NCBI RefSeq assembly: GCF_029582805.1
Contig: NZ_JAKKUT010000001.1
Location: forward strand, 186,001 to 250,000
DNA from: Candidatus Synechococcus calcipolaris G9
GTDB lineage: Bacteria; Cyanobacteriota; Cyanobacteriia; Thermosynechococcales; Thermosynechococcaceae
Reading direction: 5' to 3'
DNA length: 64,000 nucleotides
A program made the translations under genes and the position numbers. The notes below the pieces were generated by a model that was not told the DNA's origin, made no database searches, and was given only the letters and a program-made list of their open reading frames with translations. Of this stretch, positions 7,964-18,058 are shown piece after piece (position 1 is the stretch's first letter; each line of letters begins with the position of its first letter).

Positions 7964-9007
7964 TTAATTTTCCCTGGGAATAAGTTTTTCCATCCACTCC
8001 GGTACGATCCGCTGAATCCATTGCTCAAGGGCTTTGTAATGCTTTTGGTAGAGAACCCCCAAGTAAATAATGGCAATACCGAGAGCACTCAGGGCAAAGG
8101 GAAATAAGAGACTATTGGCAAAGACAACCAGGGCTAATCGAGTCAAGTAGCCAAAAACCCCTAACCCCCCAAAGATCATAAAAATACGCCGCTTCAGTAG
8201 AATAGACAGAAACATTAGGATCAGGTTAACCAAGCAATAGAGAAAATGATCCCATTCGGTTTCCGAGGGCATCAGGGGTAAGCTACCCCAAAAGGAGATT
8301 AAGCCAAAGAAATAAAGCCAAAACCCATAGTCTCCTTGACTGCGGCGATTTCTAAGATCAACCCAATAGGCGGCAATGATCATGGCAATACCAAACCACA
8401 TGGACACCAGGAGCCGTTGCTGCCAGATGATTCCTTCCCCTTCGTAGATGAGAGGCACAATATCCATCGCCATAAACCAAAGGGAAAAGGCTAGGGGCGC
8501 AACTAAAAACGGAAATCGGACAAAGTGGAGGGCAACCAAACTACTGATGATGGTGGCTAATTCCATAAAGAACCAACCGCCGCGAATCCAGACATAAAAA
8601 TCGCGGTAGGAGCCGGGATCCCCCACTAGCCAAAATCCCGTCCATCGCTGTAGACCATAGATGGCAAGGGGGGTCATACAAACAGCAATGGTAAATAAAA
8701 GGCCACCGGCAATCCGCACATTTTGGGAAAAGTAGAGGGTGCGTCCCGCCATGATAAACAGCAGGGCGTAAATCGTAGCGATGAGAAATAAGCCGCCACC
8801 ACTAAAGGATTCCCAGGCCAGGCCCATAAACCAGCCCATGGCTGAGATGACAATGAGTGCGCCAAAGTAGTAGGCCACATTTCCGGCACTAAACTGAGGC
8901 TGCTGGGCCCGGCGATCGCCCAGGGCTTGCCACAGCGTATCTGCCTGTTCTGCTGAGATAATGCCTTGGTTGGCAGCCCAATCTAAATCATCTTTATAGA
9001 TTTTCAT
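7964..9007 (-). CDS. DUF2157-type multi-pass membrane protein
   Basis: A 347-residue inner-membrane protein. The N-terminal about 45 residues are a soluble helical segment (DDLDWAANQGIISAEQADTL) typical of DUF2157. About nine to ten hydrophobic segments follow, for example VAYYFGALIVISAMGWFMGL, and the C-terminus is basic and cytoplasmic-looking. The function of the family is unknown. It stands alone, convergent with hicA (57 bases apart). Confidence 0.75.
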   Translation of the reverse strand: MKIYKDDLDWAANQGIISAEQADTLWQALGDRRAQQPQFSAGNVAYYFGALIVISAMGWFMGLAWESFSGGGLFLIATIYALLFIMAGRTLYFSQNVRIAGGLLFTIAVCMTPLAIYGLQRWTGFWLVGDPGSYRDFYVWIRGGWFFMELATIISSLVALHFVRFPFLVAPLAFSLWFMAMDIVPLIYEGEGIIWQQRLLVSMWFGIAMIIAAYWVDLRNRRSQGDYGFWLYFFGLISFWGSLPLMPSETEWDHFLYCLVNLILMFLSILLKRRIFMIFGGLGVFGYLTRLALVVFANSLLFPFALSALGIAIIYLGVLYQKHYKALEQWIQRIVPEWMEKLIPREN

Positions 9008-9146
9008 AGAATTAAATTAGCCGGATGACTCCACACCGTTGTATGTCCACGTAGGATGGCAACAGGTAGATTCTCCGGCAAAAAACAACCTAGGAATTGG
9101 CGATATGAACCCCATAGAAAAACTAGGGGGTTAAATACTAGAGACC

Positions 9147-9671
9147 TTAGCGACCTAATCCACCCAGCAGGTTGGCTAGATTTCCATCCTTCGTCATGGC
9201 ACTCAGGGCCTTGAGATCAAAGGTGACGGTTTCCGCCGGATAGGACTCTAAAAAGGTGAGTAGACTGAGGCCTTCCGAAGTGCCAGCGGCGGTCAAAAGT
9301 GCCCCACTAATGGCATAGGATCCGGCCTTATCCCGACGTACCGTGAGCTTAGAGCCTTGGGTTAACAACTGCTTACCCAACTCGGTATTGAGCAGATTAT
9401 TGACGGCTACAACACCTAAGGGAAGTTTGACATTCAGGGCTTGAAGTAGCTGCGCCTCTTCCTCTTCAGGAACCATCCGTAGGATTGCCTGTAAATCTCC
9501 AGTGGCCACTTGGGTCTCTGCAAATTGTCTGACTTCAGACATGGGAACAGACCGTTGGAAGGCTCCGTAGGTAAGGGAGAGGTAGTCCGCTGCCTTTGCC
9601 CCATTACTGGTTAAGACGGCACCACAGGGGATTGCCAGTAGCAGCAGCCAGTTAGATAAACGCTTAAGCAT
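9147..9671 (-). CDS. DUF1400 domain protein, secreted
   Basis: A 174-residue protein with a clear signal peptide (hydrophobic core NWLLLLAIPCGAVLTS, likely cleaved after GAKAA). The rest (YLSLTYGAFQRSVPMSEVRQ, then a long helical region) matches my memory of DUF1400. In cyanobacteria that domain often precedes an alpha/beta hydrolase on the same protein; here no hydrolase domain follows and the gene ends cleanly at TAG-side sequence. It probably acts in the periplasm. Role unknown. Confidence 0.7.
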   Translation of the reverse strand: MLKRLSNWLLLLAIPCGAVLTSNGAKAADYLSLTYGAFQRSVPMSEVRQFAETQVATGDLQAILRMVPEEEEAQLLQALNVKLPLGVVAVNNLLNTELGKQLLTQGSKLTVRRDKAGSYAISGALLTAAGTSEGLSLLTFLESYPAETVTFDLKALSAMTKDGNLANLLGGLGR

Positions 9672-9785
9672 TGTCCGTTAAACTCCAAAACAACCAAAGT
9701 AGAATTCTCAAGATGGATCGCATCAATGATGCATCGCTTTGCAGTATAACAGGAGGATTCCAAGTGTCATCCCTGATTTAATATT

Positions 9786-10373
9786 TCAGGAACATCGTCG
9801 TACTTCAAGGGAGTTAACCTGTTCATAAATATGCCCCAAAGAATCGATCGCCACCCCTTGGGCATCAAAGGTTAGGATATCCCCCACGGCACTCATCCAA
9901 CCAATAATTTTGGCAGGGACTCCCGCCACTAGGGCAAAGCTAGGGACATCTTTAGTGACCACCGCCCCGGCCGCCACAAAGGCGCACTCATGGAGCGTAA
10001 TTCCACAGACAATTGTGGCATTGGCACCAATACTGGATCCCCGTTTAATCCGAGTCGGGTGGTAGTCGGCACTGGTATTGCGGGGAAATTCACAGCGCGG
10101 CGTTTTCACGTTGGTAAAAACCATACTGGGGCCACAAAACACATAGTCTTCCAGGATGACCCCCTCATAGAGGGAAACATTATTTTGAATTTTGCAATGG
10201 TTGCCAATCACGACCCGATCGCCGACGAAAACATTCTGACCAATAATGCAGCGATCGCCAATTTTAGCGGTGGCCATCACATGGGAAAAATGCCAAATTT
10301 TTGTACCTTCACCAATGGTTGCACCGGCATCAATATAGGCAGATTCATGGGCAAAGTAGTCGGGTTGGGTCAT
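9786..10373 (-). CDS. wbpD: UDP-2-acetamido-3-amino-glucuronate N-acetyltransferase
   Basis: A left-handed beta-helix acyltransferase of the WbpD/WlbB family, which acetylates the 3-amino group of UDP-2-acetamido-3-amino-2,3-dideoxy-glucuronate. Hexapeptide coils run from about residue 10 to 165 (IGEGTKIWHFSHVMATAKIG, IGQNVFVGDRVVIGNHCKIQ), with the family segment YEGVILEDYVFCGPSMVFTN. Length (195) is normal. It lies 80 bases downstream of the wbpB-like gene on the same strand, which supports the assignment over a general serine- or maltose-acetyltransferase role. Confidence 0.88.
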   Translation of the reverse strand: MTQPDYFAHESAYIDAGATIGEGTKIWHFSHVMATAKIGDRCIIGQNVFVGDRVVIGNHCKIQNNVSLYEGVILEDYVFCGPSMVFTNVKTPRCEFPRNTSADYHPTRIKRGSSIGANATIVCGITLHECAFVAAGAVVTKDVPSFALVAGVPAKIIGWMSAVGDILTFDAQGVAIDSLGHIYEQVNSLEVRRCS

Positions 10374-10453
10374 ACAAAATTTAATTGAATCTAGTTTTAA
10401 TTTAACCTACACTCGCTGACAATCATTTAACCTTGATCCAAAAATCTTTACCT

Positions 10454-11482
10454 TTAACTCAAAAACTGTTGAACTTGGGCCAAAATATCCACGACGGCCA
10501 CTCCCTGCCAACCATCGGATCGGGGTGGCTGACGACTAGCAAGACAGTCCAGAAAATGCTGGCATTCTAGCTTTAAGGGCTGACTGTGGGCAATGTCAAT
10601 CACCTCCGTGCCGCCATCACACTGCTGCAAGGCCTGATCCACAAATTTATGGTGAATCGTAACGGTTTGGGCCACCTCATCGTAGACAATCATTTGTTTT
10701 TCCGTCACCACAACCGTACTGCGCTCTACGAGGGGCCAATACCAGGAGCAATGGAGGGCCGCGGTCTGTCCCGTGGCAAAGGTTAAATTGGCTTGAACCG
10801 TATCGGCAATTCCTGGCTGTAAAAAGGTGCGGCCATGGGCCTGAACCTCGGCGATCGCCGGTTGATTCAAGAGAGCTAAAATCACAGCGAGATCGTGGGG
10901 GGCAAAGGACCACCAGACATTTTCCTGCTGGCGTACCCTTCCTAACTTCAAGCGTCGAGTGGCCACATGCCATAGGGCCCCGGCCTGGCCAGAGTTGAGG
11001 TAATCCTGGATCCAGGTAATCGCCGGTTGATAGAGGAGTAAATGCCCCACCATTAAAATCTGCCCCCGCTGATCCGCTAGGGTGGCCAACTCCTGGGCCT
11101 GCTCCCGTTCCAAGGTCATGGGTTTTTCCACAAACACATCCTTACCCGCCTTCAGGGCCGCCAAGGCTAGGGGGTAATGGCTGGGGGCAGGCGTAGCAAT
11201 GACGATCGCCGGCACCTCTGTCCCTAGGGCATCTTCATAGTTTGCATAGAGGGGTAGATCGGGGTACTGCTCGGCAAGTTGCTGCCGTAGGCTTGGATTG
11301 AGTTCCACCACCCCGGCAAGGGCATTGAGATCATGAAAATTACGAACCAGATTTTTGCCCCAGGCCCCGGCCCCGACGACGATCACATTCTTGTCCACAG
11401 TCTTGCCGGGATGAGTTCTGTTGCTATCGACTTCAGGATGGTTCTCAGGACTATCTGGACGATTAGAAGTACTGGTCGTCAT
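10454..11482 (-). CDS. wbpB: Gfo/Idh/MocA oxidoreductase, WbpB-like UDP-GlcNAcA 3-dehydrogenase
   Basis: An NAD-dependent sugar dehydrogenase. Residues 1-30 are polar and probably disordered; from about 32 comes the Rossmann loop VIVVGAGAWGKNLVRNFHDL, then the family signature FVEKPMT near residue 118. The C-terminal half is the Gfo/Idh/MocA beta domain. In the WbpABEDI route it oxidises C3 of UDP-GlcNAc-uronate. Its start overlaps the end of wbpA by 4 bases (ATGA type), so the two are translationally coupled. The substrate is inferred from its neighbours wbpA and wbpD. Confidence 0.85.
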   Translation of the reverse strand: MTTSTSNRPDSPENHPEVDSNRTHPGKTVDKNVIVVGAGAWGKNLVRNFHDLNALAGVVELNPSLRQQLAEQYPDLPLYANYEDALGTEVPAIVIATPAPSHYPLALAALKAGKDVFVEKPMTLEREQAQELATLADQRGQILMVGHLLLYQPAITWIQDYLNSGQAGALWHVATRRLKLGRVRQQENVWWSFAPHDLAVILALLNQPAIAEVQAHGRTFLQPGIADTVQANLTFATGQTAALHCSWYWPLVERSTVVVTEKQMIVYDEVAQTVTIHHKFVDQALQQCDGGTEVIDIAHSQPLKLECQHFLDCLASRQPPRSDGWQGVAVVDILAQVQQFLS

Positions 11483-12801
11483 AGCAGGGTCACTTTTTGA
11501 TCGGCATCCGGCAATCGGCGAGTAACACCACGGGTATCTAAAATTGCCTGGGCATGGTAGATCACAAATCCATAATCCACTTGACTATGATCTGTGGCAA
11601 TCAGCACTAAATTTGCCTGGGCGATCGCCGCAGCCGTAAACTCCACAGATCGGAGGATTTGCCCCTTCAGATGAATTTCAGGAATATAGGGGTCGTAATA
11701 ATCCACCCTGGCTCCATCCTGCTGAAGTAACTGCAAAATATCAACGGCCGGGGATTCGCGCCAATCATCTAAATCTTTTTTGTAGGTAATTCCTAAAATT
11801 AACACCCGCGATCGCGAGGGGGCCAACCCCACCCGATTGAGAACCCGCCAGGCCTTTTCCCGCACAAATTCTGGCATACGACGATTAATTTCACCGGCAA
11901 GGGCAATAAAATGGGTTTCAAAGTTATATTCCTTGGCTTTCCATTCCAAATAGTGGGGATCCAGGGGAATGCAATGTCCCCCCACCCCCGGACCCGGATA
12001 AAAGGGCATAATCCCAAAGGGCTTGGTATTGGCCGCATCCAAAACCTCCCAGACATTTAAGTCGAGGCGATCGCACAGGAGTAAAAGCTCATTCACGAGG
12101 GCAATATTCACCGCTCGAAATGTGTTTTCAAACACCTTCACCAACTCAGCGGCCTTGGCACTGCTGACCGGAACCACATCTAAAATCGTTTCTCGATAGA
12201 ACAGAATCGCCGCTTGCCGCGACAGATCATCGGACGCACCCACAATCTTGTTCGTATTTTTCGTGGTGTAGCGTTGGTTACCCGGATCCACCCGCTCCGG
12301 CGAATGGGCTAGGAAAAAATCATTGCCACAGCGCAGACCACTGGTTTCCTCCAAAATCGGCCGGAGAACCTCATCCGTCGTGCCGGGATAGGTGGTGGAT
12401 TCCAGGGAAATCAGTTGCCCTGGTCGTAGATGGGCCGCCAGATTGCGCGTTACTCCTTCCACATAACTCAGATCGGGAGTTAGGTTTTTGCTCAGGGGTG
12501 TGGGCACACAAATGACAACAATATCCGCTTCCTTAACACGCTCAAACCCAACGACGGCCTCAATAAATCCCTCCTGCACTAGATCTCGGAGTTCGGTATC
12601 AGAGACATCTTTGATATAGTTCTCACCCCGATTCACCTTTTCGGCTCGCTTCGGGTTTTGCTCAATACCAATCACATGGAAGCCCACCTTCGCTTTTTCT
12701 ACCGCAAAAGGGAGTCCCACATAGCCCAGGCCGACTACACCAACGATCGCCTGACGATTGAGAATTTTTTCACACAGGGCATCAAAGGCTGACATTGCCA
12801 T
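11479..12801 (-). CDS. wbpA: UDP-N-acetylglucosamine 6-dehydrogenase (nucleotide sugar dehydrogenase)
   Basis: Oxidises C6 of UDP-GlcNAc (or a related UDP-sugar) to the uronate in two NAD-dependent steps. Visible are the Rossmann loop VGLGYVGLPFAVEKAKVGF, the ENTFRAVNIALVNELLLLCD helix, and the catalytic-cysteine motif GPGVGGHCIPLDPHYL (about 255-270). Then comes the C-terminal UDP-binding domain with ILGITYKKDLDDWRESPAVD. Length 440 is typical. It is first in the wbpA-wbpB-wbpD run. UDP-GlcNAc as substrate is inferred from the partners. Confidence 0.9.
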   Translation of the reverse strand: MAMSAFDALCEKILNRQAIVGVVGLGYVGLPFAVEKAKVGFHVIGIEQNPKRAEKVNRGENYIKDVSDTELRDLVQEGFIEAVVGFERVKEADIVVICVPTPLSKNLTPDLSYVEGVTRNLAAHLRPGQLISLESTTYPGTTDEVLRPILEETSGLRCGNDFFLAHSPERVDPGNQRYTTKNTNKIVGASDDLSRQAAILFYRETILDVVPVSSAKAAELVKVFENTFRAVNIALVNELLLLCDRLDLNVWEVLDAANTKPFGIMPFYPGPGVGGHCIPLDPHYLEWKAKEYNFETHFIALAGEINRRMPEFVREKAWRVLNRVGLAPSRSRVLILGITYKKDLDDWRESPAVDILQLLQQDGARVDYYDPYIPEIHLKGQILRSVEFTAAAIAQANLVLIATDHSQVDYGFVIYHAQAILDTRGVTRRLPDADQKVTLL

Positions 12802-12881
12802 TCAGGTTCACTCGTTTATTTTTATCGCTTGTTTTTATTGACTAAGAAAAGTTTATCATTAGTGCCGCCGGCGAATTGGCC

Positions 12882-14516
<1,635 letters not shown>

Positions 14517-14715
14517 TTAGTCATAAAGGAATTTACTAATTTTTACCACAGTAATAAAATCTCACACTCTATCCCTTGGGGCGGGCTTGATCCATTCCAT
14601 TTTAGCTATTATTGGGTTAGGGACTAGGAAAATAGGATTCTCGGCTCCATTAAATATTGTGGAAAGAGTAACAATCCCTAAGTCCGCCGCAAATCTTTCG
14701 ATAAGTTAAGAAAGA

Positions 14716-14744
14716 TTGAGATCCAAGATTCAAACAGATATACT
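14716..14744 (+). promoter_or_regulatory. Sigma70-type promoter for the DUF3155 gene
   Basis: TTGAGA (14716-14721) and TATACT (14739-14744) are 17 bases apart, 60 bases before the TTG start codon of the DUF3155 gene. Both boxes differ from consensus by one or two bases and the spacing is ideal. Confidence 0.5.
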
Positions 14745-14804
14745 AAAGGGCGAATTTTGTATTTCTGGCAACAATTGCATACCAAAAAAAGGAGGTAAGG
14801 CAAC

Positions 14805-15107
14805 TTGGCGAGAAGGCGCAAGCGTAAAAGTCGTCGTCGTCTAGAAGGTCGCAGGATCCTGGAGTGCGTGCCTCAGTTTAGCATTGACAGCGGTGAAGAT
14901 AAGCCAGTGACGGCGGCTCGAAAATTCATCCAGTCAAAGGGAATCGCACCTCCCGCTCTTTTGTTAGTCAAACGAAATGAGCATACTACGGATCGGTACT
15001 TCTGGGCTGAAAAGGGATTATTTGGTGCCCAGTATGTCGAGGAAAATCATTTTCTGTTCCCGAGCTTGAGAGACTTAGCCGAGGAGAAAGTTCCCGCTGG
15101 TCGCTAA
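14805..15107 (+). CDS. DUF3155 cyanobacterial protein
   Basis: A 100-residue protein with a very basic first 17 residues (ARRRKRKSRRRLEGRR), which suggests RNA or DNA contact, then a compact domain containing ALLLVKRNEHTTDRYFWAEK and the acidic EEKVPAGR end. This matches my memory of DUF3155, a family seen in cyanobacteria without known role. The start is TTG at 14805, fixed by a strong AAGGAGG about nine bases upstream. A promoter lies at 14716-14744. Confidence 0.75.
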   Translation: MARRRKRKSRRRLEGRRILECVPQFSIDSGEDKPVTAARKFIQSKGIAPPALLLVKRNEHTTDRYFWAEKGLFGAQYVEENHFLFPSLRDLAEEKVPAGR

Positions 15108-15260
15108 GACAGAGTGTGAGGAGTGGGACAGGAATTTTTAAGTTTTAAGGCAAATTTAAGGTTGATGGCTAGGCTGGATTTTTGAAATCTGGCCTGGTCG
15201 TGCCTTGGTATGGGTGGGCAAATCCGCGGCGGTGTTCAAAAAAAATCAATAAAAAACCAA

Positions 15261-15373
15261 TATAGCTATCGTCACCTAGGTTAGGACGGGGTGCAGGGGT
15301 GGAACCCCTGGCTGGGGGAGAAGCCCCCACACCCCCTACCAAAAATGTCCTAAGAAAAGAGGCGACAGCTATA
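15261..15373. mobile_element. MITE-like element with imperfect terminal inverted repeats
   Basis: A 113-base non-coding element. Its left end (ATAGCTATCGTCACCTAGG then TTAGGAC, from 15262) and the reverse complement of its right end (ATAGCTGTCGCCTCTTTTC then TTAGGAC, to 15372) match over about 18 of 26 positions, best at the outer 10 and the inner 7 bases. Between them are two perfect hairpins: CAGGGG-TGGAA-CCCCTG and GGGGG-AGAAG-CCCCC. The outer TA on each side could be a target-site duplication. It encodes no transposase, so any movement would need one from elsewhere. Confidence 0.5.
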
Positions 15374-15378
15374 CATGA

Positions 15379-15624
15379 TTAATCTAGACGTTTTTTGAGC
15401 GTTTGGTAGATTTGGGCTGGGATCTTTGCCTTGAGCGATCGCCCGAGGCGGTTTTTCTTTTCTGCTTTTTGGAGACATTCAGGGTGGGGACATAGGTAGG
15501 CCGATCGCCCCATGCCCTGGTCTAAAACAACTTCACCGGAGGGAAAGATCCGCACTACCCGCCAAAACTCTGACTTAGGGCCAAGCTTCCGGCAGGCCAA
15601 GCAGCGACGGGTATGGGGGGGCAT
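15379..15624 (-). CDS. ylxR: YlxR/RnpM-type RNA-binding protein
   Basis: A small basic protein of the DUF448 family found after nusA in many bacteria; relatives bind RNA, and in Bacillus the protein modulates RNase P. The signature RRCLACRKLGPKSEFWRVVR and the later GRSAYLCPHPECLQKAEKKN are clear. I start it at ATG 15624 (81 residues) because GGAGG lies upstream; a longer form from TTG 15690 is possible. Usually infB follows; here the MITE-like element and a convergent DUF3155 gene follow instead. Confidence 0.88.
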   Translation of the reverse strand: MPPHTRRCLACRKLGPKSEFWRVVRIFPSGEVVLDQGMGRSAYLCPHPECLQKAEKKNRLGRSLKAKIPAQIYQTLKKRLD

Positions 15625-15710
15625 GGAAGGGCAATCCTCCGGTGTCAGGGTCGTTAGTTTTTTTTTGAAGCGGTTAATCTTCAGAGCCAAAGATAGCTAA
15701 GGGGCTAATC

Positions 15711-16898
15711 CTAAGGGGCCGATGTCGCCTCCATCACCGCCATTGCCTGCCGATCCTCTTCATCGTGATCATAATTGGAGCTATCCCGCACTTCAATTTT
15801 CCAGCCCGTCAGACGGGTGGCAAGACGGACATTTTGGCCTTCTTTGCCGATCGCCTGGGAGACCTTATCGGTGGCTACTAAGACATGGACAATCCGGGAC
15901 TCGGTATTAATAAGACGCACTTCATCCACCGGCGCCGGGCTAAGGGAGTTAGCAATATAGGTGGCGGGATCCGGCGACCAACGAATGACATCAATTTTTT
16001 CACCCCGCAGTTCATTCACCACCGCTTGAATGCGGGAGCCACGGGCCCCAATACAGGCACCGACGGGATCCACGTCCCGCTCTAGGGTATCCACGGCAAT
16101 TTTGGTGCGCGGGCCCACTTTATGGTGGGGAGGATTGGCTTCCCGGGCGATCGCCACAATGCGGACAATTTCATCCTCAATTTCTGGTACTTCATTGGCA
16201 AACAGATACACCACTAATCCGGCATCTGCTCGGGAGACTTCCAGTTGGGGGCCACGCTGGGGGCCATCCTTCACCCGCTTCAGGTACACCTTAAAGGTGG
16301 AGTTTGCCCGGTAGTTATCATTGGGCAGTTGTTCCCGTTTCGGTAATTCCGCTTCCACTTCCGGTTGGGCAATATCGCTACGCACGGCCATAATTACCGA
16401 TCGCCGCTCAAAGCGCAGGGCCCGGGCCAAGAGAACCGTTCCCTCCAACTCATGGAACTCTTCCTGAATAATTCGCCGTTGTTGATCGCGCAGCTTTTGG
16501 GAGAGAACCTGTTTGGTTTGAATGGCGGCCATGCGGCCAAATTCCTGGTGATCTGGGGTGACATCCAGAACCACCGTATCCCCCAGTTGGGCATCCTCGA
16601 CCACTTCAATGACATCTGCCAGGGCAATTTGCTGATCGGAGTTATCTATTTCTTCTACGATAGTTTTTGTCGCTAAAACCCGAAACCCTTCTTCCTCCAC
16701 ATCTAACTCCACTTCAAAGTTAATAAAGTGATCTTCTTCAAAGTGGGTTTCATCCAAGCGTAAACTGCGACGATATCGTTCATACCCTTTCAACAGGGCT
16801 TCTTCGAGGGCTTCCCGCACCGCATTTTTAGGTAAGTTTCGTTCCTGACTAATTTCATTGATCATGGCTCGTAGGCCGGGAAGACGATAGGTACTCAT
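15711..16898 (-). CDS. nusA: Transcription termination/antitermination protein NusA
   Basis: Binds RNA polymerase and nascent RNA to control pausing, termination and antitermination. Order of domains: N-terminal polymerase-binding domain (ALEEALLKGYERYRR), an S1 domain (VVLDVTPDHQEFGRMAAIQT segment lies just before it), then KH domains with VGACIGARGSRIQAVVNELR and KVSQAIGKEGQNVRLATRLT. The 395-residue length lacks the C-terminal acidic repeats of E. coli NusA, as is normal outside proteobacteria. It lies between rimP and ylxR on one strand, the conserved operon order. Confidence 0.96.
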   Translation of the reverse strand: MSTYRLPGLRAMINEISQERNLPKNAVREALEEALLKGYERYRRSLRLDETHFEEDHFINFEVELDVEEEGFRVLATKTIVEEIDNSDQQIALADVIEVVEDAQLGDTVVLDVTPDHQEFGRMAAIQTKQVLSQKLRDQQRRIIQEEFHELEGTVLLARALRFERRSVIMAVRSDIAQPEVEAELPKREQLPNDNYRANSTFKVYLKRVKDGPQRGPQLEVSRADAGLVVYLFANEVPEIEDEIVRIVAIAREANPPHHKVGPRTKIAVDTLERDVDPVGACIGARGSRIQAVVNELRGEKIDVIRWSPDPATYIANSLSPAPVDEVRLINTESRIVHVLVATDKVSQAIGKEGQNVRLATRLTGWKIEVRDSSNYDHDEEDRQAMAVMEATSAP

Positions 16899-16940
16899 GT
16901 GTGCTCCTTAGGTTCTGCTGAGGTGGGCCGGGGACAGTAT

Positions 16941-17408
16941 TCACTCCGAGGATGGAGTTTGTAATTGCACCTGGGTGACGAGGGATCGGGCGATGGTGAT
17001 CGTGCGGCCCTTCTGGTTGAGGTAAACGGCATCTTCATCCCGTCGAATCAGGGTACCCTCCCAGGCGGTTTTGCCACGAAAGGGTTCGGCGGTGGTAATC
17101 AAAATTGGAAATCCCCGAAAGACGGTGAAGTCCAGATCGCTCTGTAACACATCGGATAGGCCAGGACTGGACACCTCTAGGACGTAGTTCCCCGGAATCA
17201 GGTCTTGTTCATCCAAGCAGGTTTCTAAATTCCGGCTCATCTGCTCACAATCTTCCAGGCCCGTATCCAGGGTCGGATGGCGTACATCAACCCGCAGGGT
17301 GGGGGGATGGTGGTGACGATGGAAATGAATGGCGACCAGTTCCAAACCCAGATCCGCTGCGAGGGATCGGGCTAGGTCTTCAATTGGGAGAAGGAAAGAA
17401 TCGGCCAT
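16941..17408 (-). CDS. rimP: Ribosome maturation factor RimP
   Basis: A small factor for 30S subunit maturation. Recognised by PIEDLARSLAADLGLELVAI, the DCEQMSRNLETCLDEQDLIP region and the strongly conserved YVLEVSSPGLSDVLQSDLDF. I start it at ATG 17408 (155 residues, the family's usual length); an upstream in-frame ATG at 17486 would add 26 residues that do not resemble the family. It is 42 bases upstream of nusA and divergent from folB. Confidence 0.93.
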   Translation of the reverse strand: MADSFLLPIEDLARSLAADLGLELVAIHFHRHHHPPTLRVDVRHPTLDTGLEDCEQMSRNLETCLDEQDLIPGNYVLEVSSPGLSDVLQSDLDFTVFRGFPILITTAEPFRGKTAWEGTLIRRDEDAVYLNQKGRTITIARSLVTQVQLQTPSSE

Positions 17409-17659
17409 AGGGAAATAAAAAAACAAAAAAAGTGGGTCACTGCCCACCACCTCAAAACATGTTACGTTTTGTCGATACCTTTCCATCCTAAGGCATTTTT
17501 TCTAGCATTGTTCAGGGTGGCAGATGAATTTGGGCTAATATGGCACTGCCTGCCACGCACTACCTTCCACCCTATGGCACGAAGGCGTAAATGCCAGGAG
17601 CGATAAGCCTACTACCAAAAGACACACTGCAAAAACAAAACACTACAAAAACAAATCGA

Positions 17660-18019
17660 ATGGATAGCTTACACTTGTCGGGTCTTCGCTGCTATGGCTA
17701 CACCGGCGCACTGCCCGAAGAACAGACCCTAGGGCAGTGGTTTGAAATTGATATTGTCCTGGGTCTAGATTTAACCCTACCGGCCCAGACGGATTGTTTG
17801 GAGGATACCCTGGACTACCGCCCCCTCTTAAGCCAAGTTAAGGACCTGGTGCAGACGGCTCGCTTTAGTTTGATTGAACGCTTAACGGATGCAGTGGTTC
17901 AGTTGTGCCTAGACTTGGATCAGGTGCAGCGGGTAAAGGTGCGCGTGACTAAAATAGCACCGCCGGTACCGGACTTTGGAGGCCAAATTACCATTGAAAT
18001 GGAGCGTTCTCGCCCCTAA
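17660..18019 (+). CDS. folB: Dihydroneopterin aldolase
   Basis: Cleaves 7,8-dihydroneopterin to 6-hydroxymethyl-dihydropterin and glycolaldehyde in folate synthesis. The 119-residue product has LHLSGLRCYGYTGALPEEQT at the start (the conserved Glu is in PEEQ), EDTLDYRPLLSQVKDLV in the middle, SLIERLTDAVVQ, and VRVTKIAPPVPDFGG with the conserved Lys near the end. I use ATG 17660; longer starts add a Lys/Thr-rich leader not found in the family. Confidence 0.92.
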   Translation: MDSLHLSGLRCYGYTGALPEEQTLGQWFEIDIVLGLDLTLPAQTDCLEDTLDYRPLLSQVKDLVQTARFSLIERLTDAVVQLCLDLDQVQRVKVRVTKIAPPVPDFGGQITIEMERSRP

Positions 18020-18058
18020 CGAAATCCTAGCTAAAACGAATCCTAAATCGAACCCCAA

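Noticed and set aside
15722-16676. Several plus-strand frames opposite nusA
   Set aside because: Shadows of a highly conserved gene on the other strand, without start signals.
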